Below are positions 35,150 through 44,990 of a stretch of DNA of 64,000 nucleotides, piece after piece. A program made the position numbers and the translations under genes. Source of the DNA: Streptomyces sp. DG2A-72 (GTDB lineage: Bacteria; Actinomycetota; Actinomycetes; Streptomycetales; Streptomycetaceae); the NCBI RefSeq assembly GCF_030499575.1, contig NZ_JASTLC010000001.1, forward strand, positions 6,782,001 to 6,846,000. The letters are read 5' to 3'. The stretch's first letter is position 1; each line of letters begins with the position of its first letter. The notes beneath the pieces were generated by a model. That model searched no databases. It saw only the letters and a list, made by a program, of their open reading frames with translations, and had not been told where the DNA came from.

Positions 35150-35448
35150 GCTGCGGAGAGCCGCACGAGACTGACTGCAGTGAAGTCCTGGACCATCTCT
35201 ACGAGTTCCTCGACAGCGAGATGCCGGACGTCGATCGCGCCAAGTTCAAGCAGCACTTCAAGGAGTGCTCGCCGTGCCTGGAGAAGTACGGGCTCGAAGA
35301 GGCAGTGAAGAAGCTCGTCAAGCGGTGCTGCGGTCATGACGACGTACCCACCGACCTGCGCTCCAAGGTCCTGGGGCGGATCGACCTGATCCGCTCCGGG
35401 CAGGCAGTGCCGGACCATGACGTGACGGCGACCCCGCAGGAATCCTGA
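35146..35448 (+). CDS. rsrA: RsrA, redox-sensing zinc anti-sigma factor of SigR
   Basis: 100 residues. All known RsrA positions are present: C3, C11, H37, C41, C44, C61 and C62, with the H37xxxC41xxC44 ZAS motif. Zinc-bound reduced RsrA holds SigR; disulfide formation releases it. ATG 35146 lies in the sigR stop (ATGA), ensuring matched synthesis. Confidence 0.96.
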   Translation: MSCGEPHETDCSEVLDHLYEFLDSEMPDVDRAKFKQHFKECSPCLEKYGLEEAVKKLVKRCCGHDDVPTDLRSKVLGRIDLIRSGQAVPDHDVTATPQES

Positions 35449-35476
35449 ACGGGCTGTCGTCACTCGAACGTGCTAA

Positions 35477-35497
35477 CCGCGGGTCATCGACCCGCGG
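35477..35497 (+). terminator. Terminator of sigR-rsrA
   Basis: Perfect 9-bp stem (35477-35485 with 35489-35497), loop ATC, 29 bases after rsrA. Confidence 0.75.
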
Positions 35498-35557
35498 CCG
35501 TCCCACCCGCCGCCCTAGGCTCCTGAGCCCGTACGGGCACGGTCGGGGAGGGACGTC

Positions 35558-36889
35558 ATGGAGGCGATACCAGCACGGGCACGCGCGTACGTCGCCTGCG
35601 TCGCCCTCGGTGCGCTGCTCTGCCTCCTCCCGCTGCCGTCCGTGCACACGCCCTGGTGGGCGGTCGCGCTGCTCGCCGCGCTCTACGCCGCGTGCGAGCA
35701 GATCACCCGGTGGCGGTTCTACGGCACCTTCTATCCCGTCCTGCTGGCCGGGGCCTTTCTGCTGCCGCCGCCCGCCGCCGCGCTGGTCGCGGTGCCCGGA
35801 GCGCTGCTGTCCCCCGTAGCGGGTCGGCGCCGGGCGCTGCGGCGGATCTGGCGGGCGGCCGAACTCGTCGTCGCCGTCTGGGCGGCGGCCCGCGTCCACT
35901 GGGCGCTGGGCGGCCGGGACGCGGTCGTGGCATCCGACTTCCCGTACGCGCTGCTGCCCGCCCTGGCCGCGGTGCTCGCCTTCTGCCTGGTGCTCAGCGT
36001 GCTGGACGGGGGGATCCTGGCCCTCGCCGTGGGGGCGCCTCCCACGCCTTTCGGGCAGTGGGGGAGAGTGCCGGTACGGCGGGCCTGGCGCGGTCTGTTT
36101 CTACGATCCCTTGCGCCGATCGGTGTCCACGGGCTCGCCGGGCTGATGATGGCCGTCCTGTGGCGCAGCCCGTACGGGCCGTTCGCCGCGCTGCTCGTAC
36201 TGCTGCCGATGTGCGTGTCGGCCTGGGTGTTCGCGCAGTACCACCGGGAGCGGGCGGCGCATCAGGCGACCATCCGGGCGCTGGTGCAGGCCGTCGACAT
36301 CAAGGACGCGTACACGCGCGGGCACAGCGAGCGGGTCGGGCAGGCGTCGACGATGATCGCGCGCGAGCTGGGCATGGACGACGAACGCGTCGAAGTCCTG
36401 CGGTTCGCCGGAATCCTGCACGACGTGGGGAAGTTGGGCGTGCCGACGCGGCTGCTGCGCAAGGACGGGCCGCTGACCCCCGAGGAGCGGCGGGTCATCG
36501 AGCTGCATCCGGAGTACGGGCACGAGATGGTGCGCGGGATCGCCTTCCTGGGCGAGGCGCGGGCGGCGGTGCTGCACCATCACGAGCGGCTGGACGGGAG
36601 CGGGTATCCGTACGGGCTGGTGGGCACCCAGATCCCGGAGTGCGCGCGGGTGGTGGCGGTCGCCGACGCCTTCGACGCGATGACGTCCACACGGTCCTAT
36701 CGGCGGGCCAGGCCCGTCGCGGTCGCGCTGGAGGAGCTGCGGCGGTGTGCGGGAGCGCAGTTCGACCCCCGGATGGTCGAGGCCCTGGTCCGGGCACTCG
36801 GCCGACACGGCTGGCACCCGGCGGTCACCGCGGGGGAGGAACCGCGCGTCACCCCACCCGCCGAGAGCCGCCAGGGAGCGCGGCGATGA
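35558..36889 (+). CDS. Membrane HD-GYP domain protein
   Basis: 443 residues. About six membrane helices (1-225), then a cytoplasmic HD-GYP domain: KDAYTRGHSERVG, HD at 288-289 (LHDVGKLGVP), HHERLDGSGYPYGL near 345-350. All metal ligands and the GYP triplet are present, so c-di-GMP phosphodiesterase activity is plausible. Streptomyces use c-di-GMP to control development. ATG 35558 has GGGAGGGA upstream. The next gene starts within its stop. Confidence 0.88.
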   Translation: MEAIPARARAYVACVALGALLCLLPLPSVHTPWWAVALLAALYAACEQITRWRFYGTFYPVLLAGAFLLPPPAAALVAVPGALLSPVAGRRRALRRIWRAAELVVAVWAAARVHWALGGRDAVVASDFPYALLPALAAVLAFCLVLSVLDGGILALAVGAPPTPFGQWGRVPVRRAWRGLFLRSLAPIGVHGLAGLMMAVLWRSPYGPFAALLVLLPMCVSAWVFAQYHRERAAHQATIRALVQAVDIKDAYTRGHSERVGQASTMIARELGMDDERVEVLRFAGILHDVGKLGVPTRLLRKDGPLTPEERRVIELHPEYGHEMVRGIAFLGEARAAVLHHHERLDGSGYPYGLVGTQIPECARVVAVADAFDAMTSTRSYRRARPVAVALEELRRCAGAQFDPRMVEALVRALGRHGWHPAVTAGEEPRVTPPAESRQGARR

Positions 36890-38133
36890 GCGTCGCACGC
36901 CGGCGGCCGTTGGTGATCCTCATCCACGCCTGCGCGCTCTGTATCGCCGCCGCCTGTCTCGCCCACACCCTCTGGACCGGCCTCGACGACCGCTGCGTCG
37001 CCCTCGCCTTCGCCGTCCTCGTCGCCCTCGGTGAACTCGCCCGGTGGAGCGGGGCCGAGGTCAGGGAGTCCGCGCCGCTCGGAGCGGCGGGGGCGCTCGC
37101 GTACGCGCTGCTCGGGGAGGACGCGGGACGGGCCACGGAACATGGCGTCCCGCAGGTCGTCACCGTCGTGCTCGCCGCCTCACTCGTCGGGAGCGTGCCG
37201 CACATCGCGCGGGGACAGGGGCCGACGGCCGATCATCTGGCCCGGCGCGTCCTGACCGTCGCCTTCGCCGCCTTCTGCTTCCAACCGCTGTACAACCAGG
37301 GCGCGTTCGGCAAGGGCGCAGGACCCGCGTACGCCCTTCTGCTCGTCGCGCTGCTCACGCTCACCGCGCTGTGCGACGCCGTCCTCGCCGCGGCCCTCGC
37401 GCACTCCCGCACCGGGTGGCCCTTCGGACCGCTGCTGCGGGACGAGCTGCGGGGCATGCTCGGGATCGGGTCCGCGGTGTGCGCCACCGGGGCGGTCATG
37501 GCGCTCGCTGTGGCCGTCGTCGGACTGTGGGCGCTGCCCGTCTTCTCGCTGCCGCTGCTGCTCACCCAGCTCTCCTTCCGGCGGTACGCCGCCGTCCGGA
37601 CCACCTACCGGCAGACCATCGCCTCCCTCGCCCGCGCCACCGAGATCGCCGGATACACCCCCGCGGGGCATGCCCGGCGGGTGGCCGCGCTCAGTCGGGC
37701 GGTCGGGCGCGACATGGGTCTGTCCGGGCCCGACCTCACCGTCCTGGAGTACGCGGCACTCATGCACGACATCGGCCAGCTCAGCCTCGTCGACCCCGTC
37801 CCGGCGGGAGCCACCGCCGCGCTCCCCGCGTCCGAGCAGCGGCGGATCGCGCTGCTCGGCGGGGCCGTCGTACGGCAGACCGGGGTGAGCCCCCTGGTCG
37901 CCACGGTCGTGGAACGGCAGGCCGACCCCTGCCGGGAGCAGCCCGTGGCCGCACGGATCGTACGGGCGGTGAACGCCTACGAGGAGAAGGCGCGGGACGC
38001 CGGTCCCGGCGGGCCGCTGCGGGCCCTGGAGGAGCTGCGGCTCGCGACCGCCGGGGACTACGCACCCGAGGTGGTGGAGTCGCTGGCCCGTGTGCTGGCC
38101 AAGGACTGTCTGACCCTGCCCGGGGCTGGGTAA
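36886..38133 (+). CDS. Membrane HD-domain protein, degenerate HD-GYP
   Basis: 415 residues. Same plan as the preceding protein (membrane helices 1-240, then HD domain) and clearly related to it. HD survives (AALMHDIGQLSLVDP, near residue 294) and GHARRVAALSRAVG aligns with the first HD helix, but the HHE..DGSGYP segment is replaced by VATVVERQADPC and GYP is absent. It is probably not an active c-di-GMP phosphodiesterase and may regulate or dimerise with its neighbour. ATG 36886 overlaps the upstream stop (ATGA). Confidence 0.83.
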   Translation: MSVARRRPLVILIHACALCIAAACLAHTLWTGLDDRCVALAFAVLVALGELARWSGAEVRESAPLGAAGALAYALLGEDAGRATEHGVPQVVTVVLAASLVGSVPHIARGQGPTADHLARRVLTVAFAAFCFQPLYNQGAFGKGAGPAYALLLVALLTLTALCDAVLAAALAHSRTGWPFGPLLRDELRGMLGIGSAVCATGAVMALAVAVVGLWALPVFSLPLLLTQLSFRRYAAVRTTYRQTIASLARATEIAGYTPAGHARRVAALSRAVGRDMGLSGPDLTVLEYAALMHDIGQLSLVDPVPAGATAALPASEQRRIALLGGAVVRQTGVSPLVATVVERQADPCREQPVAARIVRAVNAYEEKARDAGPGGPLRALEELRLATAGDYAPEVVESLARVLAKDCLTLPGAG

Positions 38134-38246
38134 CCCATGGGTAATGAGCGCCCCTCCAGCCGTACGTGGTTTGATGCGCAGGAGAGGGTGTCCGGGGGCG
38201 CGAAAGGCACAGCCAGCCCACTCCACGGAACTGGCAGGCGGGAATC

Positions 38247-39227
38247 GTGAGGATCTTCGGCAAGGGACGGCACCGGCCCTCCGCCTCCTGGCGGCAGGCC
38301 ACCGACCGTGCGTTCACACTGATCGGGGACGGTCGGTACGAGGACGCGGGCGCGCTGCTGACACGGGCCGCCGATCTGGAGCCCTGGCTTTCCGAGTCCT
38401 GGTTCAACCTGGCCCTGCTGCACAAATTCCGGCACGACTGGGAGCAGGCGCGGGCCGCGGGCCTCAGGGCCGTGGCGCTGCTCGACCGGGAGACCGGCGC
38501 ACCTGACTGGTGGAACGTCGGGATCGCCGCCACCGCACTCCAGGACTGGCCGCTGGCCCGCCGTGCCTGGCAGGCGTACGGGCTGCGGGTGCCGGGCGGT
38601 CCCAGCGCATCCGGGGAGCCTGTCGGGATGGACCTGGGCAGTGCGGCCGTACGGCTGTCACCGGAGGGCGAGGCCGAGGTCGTGTGGGGGCGGCGGCTCG
38701 ATCCCGCGCGTATCGAGGTGCTGTCCATTCCGCTGCCGTCGTCGGGGCGGCGCTGGGGCGAGGTCGTGCTGCACGACGGGGTTCCGCACGGCGAGCGGAC
38801 CATCGCCGCGGGGCACGCGTATCCCGTGTTCGACGAGATCGAGCTGTGGGCGCCGTCCCCGGTGCCGACCTGGGTGGTCCTCCTGGAGGCGGCCAGCGAA
38901 GCCGACCGGGATGCGTTGGAGCAGTTGGCTGCCGATGCGGGGTTCGCTGCGGAGGACTGGTCGTCTTCGGTGCGGTTGCTCTGTCGGATGTGCTCCGAGT
39001 CCCGGATGCCGTCCGACGAGGGCGACGGGGAGCATCTCGATCCGCACGATCACAGTGAGCCGGGGCATCCCGGGCCGCTCGGGCATCGGACCGACGGGCA
39101 GCTGTGGGTGCCGGAGCGGGAGTGCGGGGTGGCTGCGCCGGCTTCGCTGGTTCGGGGGTTGCTGGACGGGTGGGTTGCTGACAGTCCGGATTCACGGGAT
39201 TGGCGGGATCTCGAAGAGGTCTGCTGA
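38247..39227 (+). CDS. TPR-containing hypothetical protein
   Basis: 326 residues from GTG 38247. Residues 10-110 form about three TPR units (AFTLIGDGRYEDAGALLTRAADLEP; WFNLALLHKFRHDWEQARAAGLRAV). The rest (about 125-326) is a soluble domain I do not recognise, with a His/Asp/Pro-rich loop (DPHDHSEPGHPGPLGH) and several cysteines (LLCRMCSES). Conserved-looking in Streptomyces; function unknown. It lies alone between the HD genes and def. Confidence 0.82.
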   Translation: MRIFGKGRHRPSASWRQATDRAFTLIGDGRYEDAGALLTRAADLEPWLSESWFNLALLHKFRHDWEQARAAGLRAVALLDRETGAPDWWNVGIAATALQDWPLARRAWQAYGLRVPGGPSASGEPVGMDLGSAAVRLSPEGEAEVVWGRRLDPARIEVLSIPLPSSGRRWGEVVLHDGVPHGERTIAAGHAYPVFDEIELWAPSPVPTWVVLLEAASEADRDALEQLAADAGFAAEDWSSSVRLLCRMCSESRMPSDEGDGEHLDPHDHSEPGHPGPLGHRTDGQLWVPERECGVAAPASLVRGLLDGWVADSPDSRDWRDLEEVC

Positions 39228-39242
39228 GGACCGGGGACGACT

Positions 39243-39318
39243 GCGGGTCCGTTGTGGCTGGTCGCGCCCACGCGGCGGAGCCGCATATTGATACAGTCCC
39301 GCGCCCCTGACGGGGCGC
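39243..39318 (+). repeat. Dispersed intergenic repeat, copy B
   Basis: Best-preserved copy: TGCGGGTCCGTTGTGGCTGG, CGCGCCCACGCGGCGGAGCC, CATATTGATACAGTCCCGCG, then a CGCCCCTGACGGGGCG hairpin. It lies between the TPR gene and def. See copies at 31904 and 58482. Confidence 0.8.
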
Positions 39319-39379
39319 TCCCCGTACCCTGTATCAGCATCACACCCTCTTTTCTTGTGCAGGAAGGCATACGTCGGTC

Positions 39380-40030
39380 ATGGCCCAGCAGGACACCGAG
39401 CAGCAGCACGCGGGCGTGCTCCCCGTGGACGACGAGGGGTTCGTCGTCGACACCGAGGACGCGGAGGAGCGCGAGCACGCCTGGCGTGAGCACGGCACCT
39501 CGCGGCCGATCACCGTCGTCGGGAACCCGGTGCTGCACAAGGAGTGCAAGGACGTCACCGACTTCGGCGAGGAGCTCCAGCAGCTGGTCGCGGACATGTT
39601 CGCCTCGCAGCGCACCGCCGAGGGCGTGGGCCTGGCCGCCAACCAGATCGGCGTCGACCTGAAGGCCTTCGTCTACGACTGCCAGGACGACCAGGGCGTC
39701 CGGCACGTGGGCGTGGTCTGCAACCCGAAGCTGGTCGACCTGCCCGCCGAGCAGCGCCGGCTGGACGACAGCAACGAGGGCTGTCTGTCGGTGCCGACGG
39801 CCTACGCACCGCTCGCCCGGCCCGACTACGCCGAGGTGACCGGTCAGGACGAGCAGGGCAACCCGATCAAGGTGCGCGGCACCGGCTACTTCGCCCGGTG
39901 TTTGCAGCACGAGACGGACCATCTGTACGGCTACCTCTACATCGACCGGCTCTCCAAGCGCGAACGCAAGGACGCGCTGCGGCAGATGGCCGAGAACGAG
40001 CCCCGCTACGCCGTGGTTCCGAACGGCTGA
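39380..40030 (+). CDS. def: Peptide deformylase
   Basis: 216 residues. The three deformylase motifs are present: [18 protein letters not shown] and QHETDHLYG; Cys and the two His bind the catalytic metal. Removes the formyl group from nascent proteins. The 40-residue acidic N-terminal extension ([19 protein letters not shown]) is longer than in E. coli Def. ATG 39380. Ends at a strong terminator. The window's initiator tRNAs serve the same step of translation but lie far away. Confidence 0.94.
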   Translation: MAQQDTEQQHAGVLPVDDEGFVVDTEDAEEREHAWREHGTSRPITVVGNPVLHKECKDVTDFGEELQQLVADMFASQRTAEGVGLAANQIGVDLKAFVYDCQDDQGVRHVGVVCNPKLVDLPAEQRRLDDSNEGCLSVPTAYAPLARPDYAEVTGQDEQGNPIKVRGTGYFARCLQHETDHLYGYLYIDRLSKRERKDALRQMAENEPRYAVVPNG

Positions 40031-40072
40031 AGCCGACCAGGGGCAACTGAAGCCCCACAACTCCCTTCCGTA

Positions 40073-40110
40073 CGGCGCCTGGTCAGGATCCCCTTCCTGA
40101 CCAGGCGCCG
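40073..40110 (+). terminator. Terminator of def
   Basis: Perfect 16-bp stem (40073-40088 with 40095-40110), 6-base loop, 43 bases after def. Confidence 0.85.
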
Positions 40111-40329
40111 TTCGCATGTCCGTCGCACGTTCGATCGTATGCGTGCAGCCGGTGACCCATATTCAGTCACACAAGGGGACGTTCTCGACATCGTGGGGTA
40201 GTGAAGGGAGCAAATGCGTTCCCAGATCGGTCAGTTGCGGTGCTGAATGGAAGTGCGGGGATACGCAACGGCGCACGCCCGGCACGGCGGGAGGGGTGTG
40301 TGCAACTGGCGGCTGAGAGGGGTTTGTTC

Positions 40330-41415
40330 GTGCATGCTTTCTCGCACAGCACCACATCGACACCGACGGCGGTCGCGGTCCCACCATCGCTCTCTCTACC
40401 GGTGATCGAGACAGCGTTTCCCAGGCAACTCCATCCGTATTGGCCCAGGCTCCAGGAGAAGACCCGCACCTGGCTACTGGAAAAAAGGCTCATGCCGGCG
40501 GACAAGGTGGAGGAATATGCCGACGGCCTGTGCTACACGGACCTCATGGCGGGCTACTACATTGGCGCCCCCGACGACGTCCTCCAGGCGATTGCGGACT
40601 ACAGCGCGTGGTTCTTCGTCTGGGACGACCGGCACGACCGCGACATCGTGCACGGCCGGCCGGCGGCCTGGCGGCGGCTGAGGTTCCGGTTGCATACGGC
40701 CCTCGACTCCCCCGAGGGCCATCTGCACCACGAGGATGCCCTGGTCGCGGGGTTCGCGGACAGCATGGTGCGGTTGTACTCGTTCCTGCCCGAAACCTGG
40801 AACGCGCGGTTCGCCCGGCACTTCCACGCGGTGATCGATGCGTACGACCGGGAATTCCACAACCGTACCGAGGGAGTCGTCCCGACGGTCGAGGAATATC
40901 TCGCTCTGCGCCGCCTCACTTTCGCGCACTGGATCTGGACGGATCTGCTGGAACCGAGCGCGGGACAGGAACTGCCGGACAGCGTGCGGAAACACCCGGC
41001 ATATCGCCGGGCGGCCCTGCTGAGCCAGGAATTCGCCGCCTGGTACAACGACCTCTGTTCGTTGCCCAAGGAAATCGCGGGCGATGAGGTCCACAATCTC
41101 GGAATCAGTCTCATCAAGCATGAGGGGATGACACTGGAAGCGGCGATCGGGGAAATGCGGCGACGCGTCGAGGGATGCGTCTCCGAGTTCCTGGTCGTCG
41201 AAGAGAAGGCCCTGCGTTTCGCCGACGGGCTCGACGACGGAACGGTGCGGGGAAAGGAATTGAGCGCCGCCGTGCGGGCCTGCGTCTGCAATATGCGGAA
41301 CTGGTTCAGCACGGTCTATTGGTTCCACCACGAGTCCGGCCGCTACAGGGTCGACTCCTGGGACGACCGGTCCACGCCCCCGTACGTCAACAACGAAGCG
41401 GCAGGTGAGAAATGA
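40330..41415 (+). CDS. eizA: Epi-isozizaene synthase (class I sesquiterpene cyclase)
   Basis: 361 residues, the length of the S. coelicolor enzyme. Metal-binding motif DDRHD at 99-103 and the second motif NDLCSLPKE near 240-248 are intact, as are the Arg/Lys and Tyr of the RY pair (HHESGRYRV). Cyclises farnesyl diphosphate to epi-isozizaene, the precursor of albaflavenone. GTG 40330 has GAGAGGGG upstream. The P450 gene overlaps its stop by four bases. I recognise the protein by close agreement with the S. coelicolor sequence I remember. Confidence 0.95.
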   Translation: MHAFSHSTTSTPTAVAVPPSLSLPVIETAFPRQLHPYWPRLQEKTRTWLLEKRLMPADKVEEYADGLCYTDLMAGYYIGAPDDVLQAIADYSAWFFVWDDRHDRDIVHGRPAAWRRLRFRLHTALDSPEGHLHHEDALVAGFADSMVRLYSFLPETWNARFARHFHAVIDAYDREFHNRTEGVVPTVEEYLALRRLTFAHWIWTDLLEPSAGQELPDSVRKHPAYRRAALLSQEFAAWYNDLCSLPKEIAGDEVHNLGISLIKHEGMTLEAAIGEMRRRVEGCVSEFLVVEEKALRFADGLDDGTVRGKELSAAVRACVCNMRNWFSTVYWFHHESGRYRVDSWDDRSTPPYVNNEAAGEK

Positions 41416-42788
41416 CCGTCGAGTCCGTCAAGCCCGATACACAGCCCCGTGCGGCTTCGGAGCTGCGTGAGCCGCCCCTCGCGGGTGGCGGAGTCCCGCT
41501 TCTCGGCCACGGCTGGAAGATGGTCCGTGATCCGCTGTCCTTCATGGCCGCACTCCGGGAGCACGGCGATGTCGTACGGCTCAAGCTCGGCCCGAAGACG
41601 GTGTACGCCGTCACCACGCCGGACCTCACCGGAGCGCTGGCCCTGAGTACCGATTTCGAGATCGCCGGGCCCCTGTGGGAGTCCCTGGAGGGCCTGCTCG
41701 GCAAGGAGGGCGTGGCCACGGCGAACGGCCCGCGGCACCGGCGTCAGCGGCGCACCATCCAGCCCGCCTTCCGGCTCGACGCGATCCCCGGGTACGGGCC
41801 GATCATGGAGGAGGAGGCACACGCGCTGACCGAGCGCTGGAAGCCCGGCGAGACCATCGACTGCACCTCCGAGTCGTTCCGGATCGCCGTGCGCATCGCC
41901 GCCCGCTGTCTGCTGCGCGGCGCGTACATGGACGAGCGGGCCGAGCGGCTCTGTGCCGCGCTCGACACCCTCTTCCGCGGTATGTACCGGCGGATGGTGA
42001 TCCCGCTCGGGCCGCTTTACAACCTGCCTCTCCCGGCCAACCGCACATTCAACCGCGCCCTGGCTGATTTCCATCTCCTGGTCGACGAGATCGTCGTCGA
42101 ACGCCGGGCATCTGGTCAAAAGCCGGACGATTTGCTGACGGCATTGCTGGACGCGAAGGACGAGAATGGCGATCCCATCGGGGAACAGGAGATCCACGAT
42201 CAGGTCGTCGCGATACTCACCGCGGGCGCCGAAACCGTGGCCTCCACGATCATGTGGCTGCTCCATGTGCTCGCGGAACATCAGGAACACGCCGACAAGG
42301 TGTGCGCGGAGGTCGAATCCGTCACCGGTGGCCGGCCCGTGGCATTCGAGGACGTCCGCGGGCTCAGGCACACCAACAATGTCGTCGTGGAGGCGATGCG
42401 CTTGCGCCCCGCGATCTGGATTCTGACGCGACGGGCGGTGACCGATACATCACTCGGTGGCTATCGCATTCCGGCCGGGGCCGACATCGTCTACAGCCCC
42501 CACGCCATCCAGCGCGACCCGAAGTCGTACGCGCACAACCTCGACTTCGACCCCGACCGCTGGCTTCCAGAACGTGCCAAGGACGTGCCGAGATACGCCA
42601 TGAGTCCGTTCGGCGTCGGCAACCGCAAGTGCCCGAGCGACCACTTCTCCATGGCGATGCTGACGCTGATCACGGCGGCGCTGTGCACCAGGTACCGCTT
42701 CGAGCAGGTGCCCGGTTCGAACGACGCGACACGGGTGGGCATCACGCTCCACCCGCACAAGCTGCTGCTGAGGCCCGTACCAAGGTGA
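41412..42788 (+). CDS. cyp170A1: Cytochrome P450 CYP170A-type, albaflavenone synthase
   Basis: 458 residues. I-helix AGAETVAS, ExxR in VEAMRLRP, and haem-ligand loop [11 protein letters not shown] with Cys near 407. Oxidises epi-isozizaene in two steps to albaflavenol and albaflavenone. The S. coelicolor enzyme also has a second, terpene-synthase activity; I cannot tell from sequence whether this one does. ATGA overlap with eizA. No ferredoxin gene adjacent, so redox partners come from elsewhere. Confidence 0.94.
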   Translation: MTVESVKPDTQPRAASELREPPLAGGGVPLLGHGWKMVRDPLSFMAALREHGDVVRLKLGPKTVYAVTTPDLTGALALSTDFEIAGPLWESLEGLLGKEGVATANGPRHRRQRRTIQPAFRLDAIPGYGPIMEEEAHALTERWKPGETIDCTSESFRIAVRIAARCLLRGAYMDERAERLCAALDTLFRGMYRRMVIPLGPLYNLPLPANRTFNRALADFHLLVDEIVVERRASGQKPDDLLTALLDAKDENGDPIGEQEIHDQVVAILTAGAETVASTIMWLLHVLAEHQEHADKVCAEVESVTGGRPVAFEDVRGLRHTNNVVVEAMRLRPAIWILTRRAVTDTSLGGYRIPAGADIVYSPHAIQRDPKSYAHNLDFDPDRWLPERAKDVPRYAMSPFGVGNRKCPSDHFSMAMLTLITAALCTRYRFEQVPGSNDATRVGITLHPHKLLLRPVPR

Positions 42789-42792
42789 TGCG

Positions 42793-43758
42793 TCAGGCCG
42801 CTTCGGGGCCCCGGAATGTCCGCCGGTAGGCCTGCGGGGTCGTCCCGATCGACCGTACGAACTGATGGCGCAGCGCGGCCGCGGTACCGAACCCGGTTCG
42901 GGCCGCGATCGCGTCCACCGTCTCGTCCGTCGCCTCCAGCAACCGCTGGGCCAGCAGCACGCGCTGGCGCAGGATCCAGCGGTAGGGAGTCGTGCCGGTC
43001 TCCTGCTGGAAGCGGCGGGCGAAGGTGCGCGGCGACATGTGCGCCCGCGCGGCGAGCTGCTCGACGGTGACCTCCTCGTCGAGGTGCTCCTCCATCCAGA
43101 CCAGCACCTCACCGACCGTGTCGCACTGCGACCGGGGCAGCGGCCGCTCGATGAACTGGGCCTGCCCGCCGTCTCGGTGCGGCGGCACGACCATGCGCCG
43201 GGCGATGGCGTTGGCGACCTCCGGCCCCTCGTTCTTGCGCACGATGTGCAGACAGGCGTCGATGCCGGCGGCCGTGCCCGCCGAGGTGATCACCGGGTCC
43301 TCGTCCACGTACAGCACATCGGGCTCGATGATCGCGCGGGGGAAGCGCCGGGCCAGCTCGTCCGCGTGCCGCCAGTGCACCGCGCACCGCCGCCCGTCGA
43401 GCAGCCCGGCGGCACCGAGGACGAAGACGCCGGAGCAGACGCTGAGCACCCGGGCACCCCGGTCCGTGGCCCTGACCAGGGCGTCGAGCAGCTCGTCCGG
43501 ATAGTCCCGGCCGACGTAGTCGCTTCCCGCCGGTACGGCGATCAGATCCGCCTCGTCGAGCCGCTCAAGGCCGTACGGCGTGGAGACCGTGAACCCGGGG
43601 ACATGGGTGCGCAGCGCGGGGCCCTCCGCCGAGACGACCGCGAAGTCGTACACCGGCAGCCCCTCGTCGCTGCGGTCGAGGCCGAAGACCTCGCAGACCA
43701 CACCGAGTTCGAACGGATGAACGCCGTCGAGCAGGGCGACGGCCACGTTCTTCAGCAT
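42793..43758 (-). CDS. nrdS: AraC-family regulator with DJ-1/PfpI-like domain (NrdS-like)
   Basis: 321 residues. N-terminal DJ-1/PfpI-like domain (VAVALLDGVHPFELGVVCEVFG; LSVCSGVFVLGAAGLLDG) and C-terminal AraC helix-turn-helix pair (LAARAHMSPRTFARRFQQETGTTPYRW). This is the architecture of AdpA/GlxA-type regulators. In S. coelicolor the gene next to class Ia nrdAB is called nrdS. Here a 218-base gap with TGCCA/TGGCA half-sites separates it from nrdB, so it may also have its own, self-regulated promoter. Convergent with the P450 gene. Confidence 0.82.
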   Translation of the reverse strand: MLKNVAVALLDGVHPFELGVVCEVFGLDRSDEGLPVYDFAVVSAEGPALRTHVPGFTVSTPYGLERLDEADLIAVPAGSDYVGRDYPDELLDALVRATDRGARVLSVCSGVFVLGAAGLLDGRRCAVHWRHADELARRFPRAIIEPDVLYVDEDPVITSAGTAAGIDACLHIVRKNEGPEVANAIARRMVVPPHRDGGQAQFIERPLPRSQCDTVGEVLVWMEEHLDEEVTVEQLAARAHMSPRTFARRFQQETGTTPYRWILRQRVLLAQRLLEATDETVDAIAARTGFGTAAALRHQFVRSIGTTPQAYRRTFRGPEAA

Positions 43759-43760
43759 GC

Positions 43761-43835
43761 TGCCAGTGTGCCATTGACGCTGGCAGTAATTCGAGGGTGT
43801 ACGACAGTTCTGCCACTGTCAGGAGTGTCATGCCA
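43761..43835. promoter_or_regulatory. Cluster of TGCCA/TGGCA half-sites upstream of nrdS
   Basis: TGCCA occurs at 43761, 43769, 43811 and 43831 and TGGCA at 43781; TGCCAG/CTGGCA at 43761 and 43780 form an inverted repeat with a 13-base centre. AdpA-like regulators recognise TGGC-type half-sites, so this is a plausible autoregulatory operator. Confidence 0.5.
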
Positions 43836-43851
43836 GTACGAGACTTACCGC

Positions 43852-44064
43852 ATGAACACATTCCTCGAATACATGGCCGTCGTGATTCTCTTCTCCCTCC
43901 TCGGGGGTCCGGCGCTCGTGGGGGCGATCCACGAGCGCCGGATCGACCGACAGCTGAGGGAGGCGGAACGCAAGACTCAGAAGTCCTCGTCCAGGTCGAC
44001 GGTGCCCTCCACCGCCACCTGGTACGCCGAAGGACGCCGCTCGAAGAAGTTGGTGAGTTCCTGA
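43852..44064 (+). CDS. Putative small membrane protein between nrdS and nrdB
   Basis: 70 codons from ATG 43852. The first 28 residues contain one convincing membrane helix (YMAVVILFSLLGGPALVGAI) followed by a charged helix (HERRIDRQLREAERKTQK). The last 28 codons overlap the antisense 3' end of nrdB and may be fortuitous. No strong ribosome site is seen. It is divergent from nrdS and could share its control region. Existence as a gene is uncertain; the hydrophobic helix with amphipathic basic tail favours a real small protein. Confidence 0.4.
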   Translation: MNTFLEYMAVVILFSLLGGPALVGAIHERRIDRQLREAERKTQKSSSRSTVPSTATWYAEGRRSKKLVSS

Positions 44065-44990
44065 ACCCCCTGCAACTCCATGAAGGAGAAGGGGTTCTCG
44101 GAGCCGTACACCGGAGCGAAACCGAGGCGGCCGAGCCGCTGGTCGGCGACGCACTCCAGGTACTGCCGCATCGATTCCGTGTTCATCCCCGGGAGGCCGT
44201 CACCACACAGGTCGCGCGCGAACTGCAGCTCGGCCTCGACGGCCTCCCTCAGCATGTCGGTGACCTGCTGCTCAAGCTGGTCGTCGAAGAGCTCCGGCTC
44301 CTCCTTGCGGACCGTGTCGACCACGTCGAACGCGAAGGACATGTGCATCGTCTCGTCGCGGAACACCCAGTTGGTGCCGGTCGCCAGGCCGTGCAGCAGA
44401 CCCCGGCTGCGGAACCAGTAGACGTACGCGAAGGCACCGTAGAAGAACAGGCCCTCGATGCACGCGGCGAAGCAGATGAGGTTGAGCAGGAAGCGGCGCC
44501 GGTCGGCCTGTGTCTCCAGGCGGTCCAGCTTCTCGACCTCGTTGATCCACTTGAAGCAGAACCCGGCCTTCTCGCGGATGGACGGGATGTTCTCCACGGC
44601 GTCGAACGCGGCGGCCCTGTCTTCCGGATCGGGGAGGTAGGTGTCCAGCAGCGTCAGGTAGAACTGGACGTGGACGGCCTCCTCGAAGAGCTGGCGGCTC
44701 AAGTACAGCCGTGCCTCGGGGGAGTTGATGTGCTTGTAGAGCGTCAGCACCAGGTTGTTGGCGACGATCGAGTCACCCGTCGCGAAGAAGGCGACCAGGC
44801 GGCCGATGAGGTGCTGTTCGGCGGGCGTGAGCTTGGCGAGGTCGGTGACGTCCGAGTGGAGGTCGACCTCCTCCACGGTCCAGGTGTTCTTGATGGCGTC
44901 CCGGTAGCGCTCGTAGAAGTCGGGATAGCGCATGGGGCGCAGGGTCAGCTCGAAGCCCGGGTCGAGGAGATTCTGGTTACGGGTCGTCAT
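43977..44990 (-). CDS. nrdB: Class Ia ribonucleotide reductase small subunit
   Basis: 337 residues. Diiron ligands: Asp73 (TGDSIVANN), Glu104 and His107 (EEAVHVQFY), then Glu in CIEGLFFYGAF and Glu/His in RDETMHMSF. Radical Tyr111 lies four residues after His107, as in E. coli NrdB. Generates the tyrosyl radical needed by NrdA. ATG 44990 shares one base with the nrdA stop (TAATG), so the two are translated in step. Cobalamin control comes from the nrdA leader. Confidence 0.95.
   Translation of the reverse strand: MTTRNQNLLDPGFELTLRPMRYPDFYERYRDAIKNTWTVEEVDLHSDVTDLAKLTPAEQHLIGRLVAFFATGDSIVANNLVLTLYKHINSPEARLYLSRQLFEEAVHVQFYLTLLDTYLPDPEDRAAAFDAVENIPSIREKAGFCFKWINEVEKLDRLETQADRRRFLLNLICFAACIEGLFFYGAFAYVYWFRSRGLLHGLATGTNWVFRDETMHMSFAFDVVDTVRKEEPELFDDQLEQQVTDMLREAVEAELQFARDLCGDGLPGMNTESMRQYLECVADQRLGRLGFAPVYGSENPFSFMELQGVQELTNFFERRPSAYQVAVEGTVDLDEDF

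Noticed and set aside
40330..42788. Possible large terpene gene cluster
   Set aside because: Only the two-gene epi-isozizaene/P450 unit is present; neighbours are housekeeping genes.
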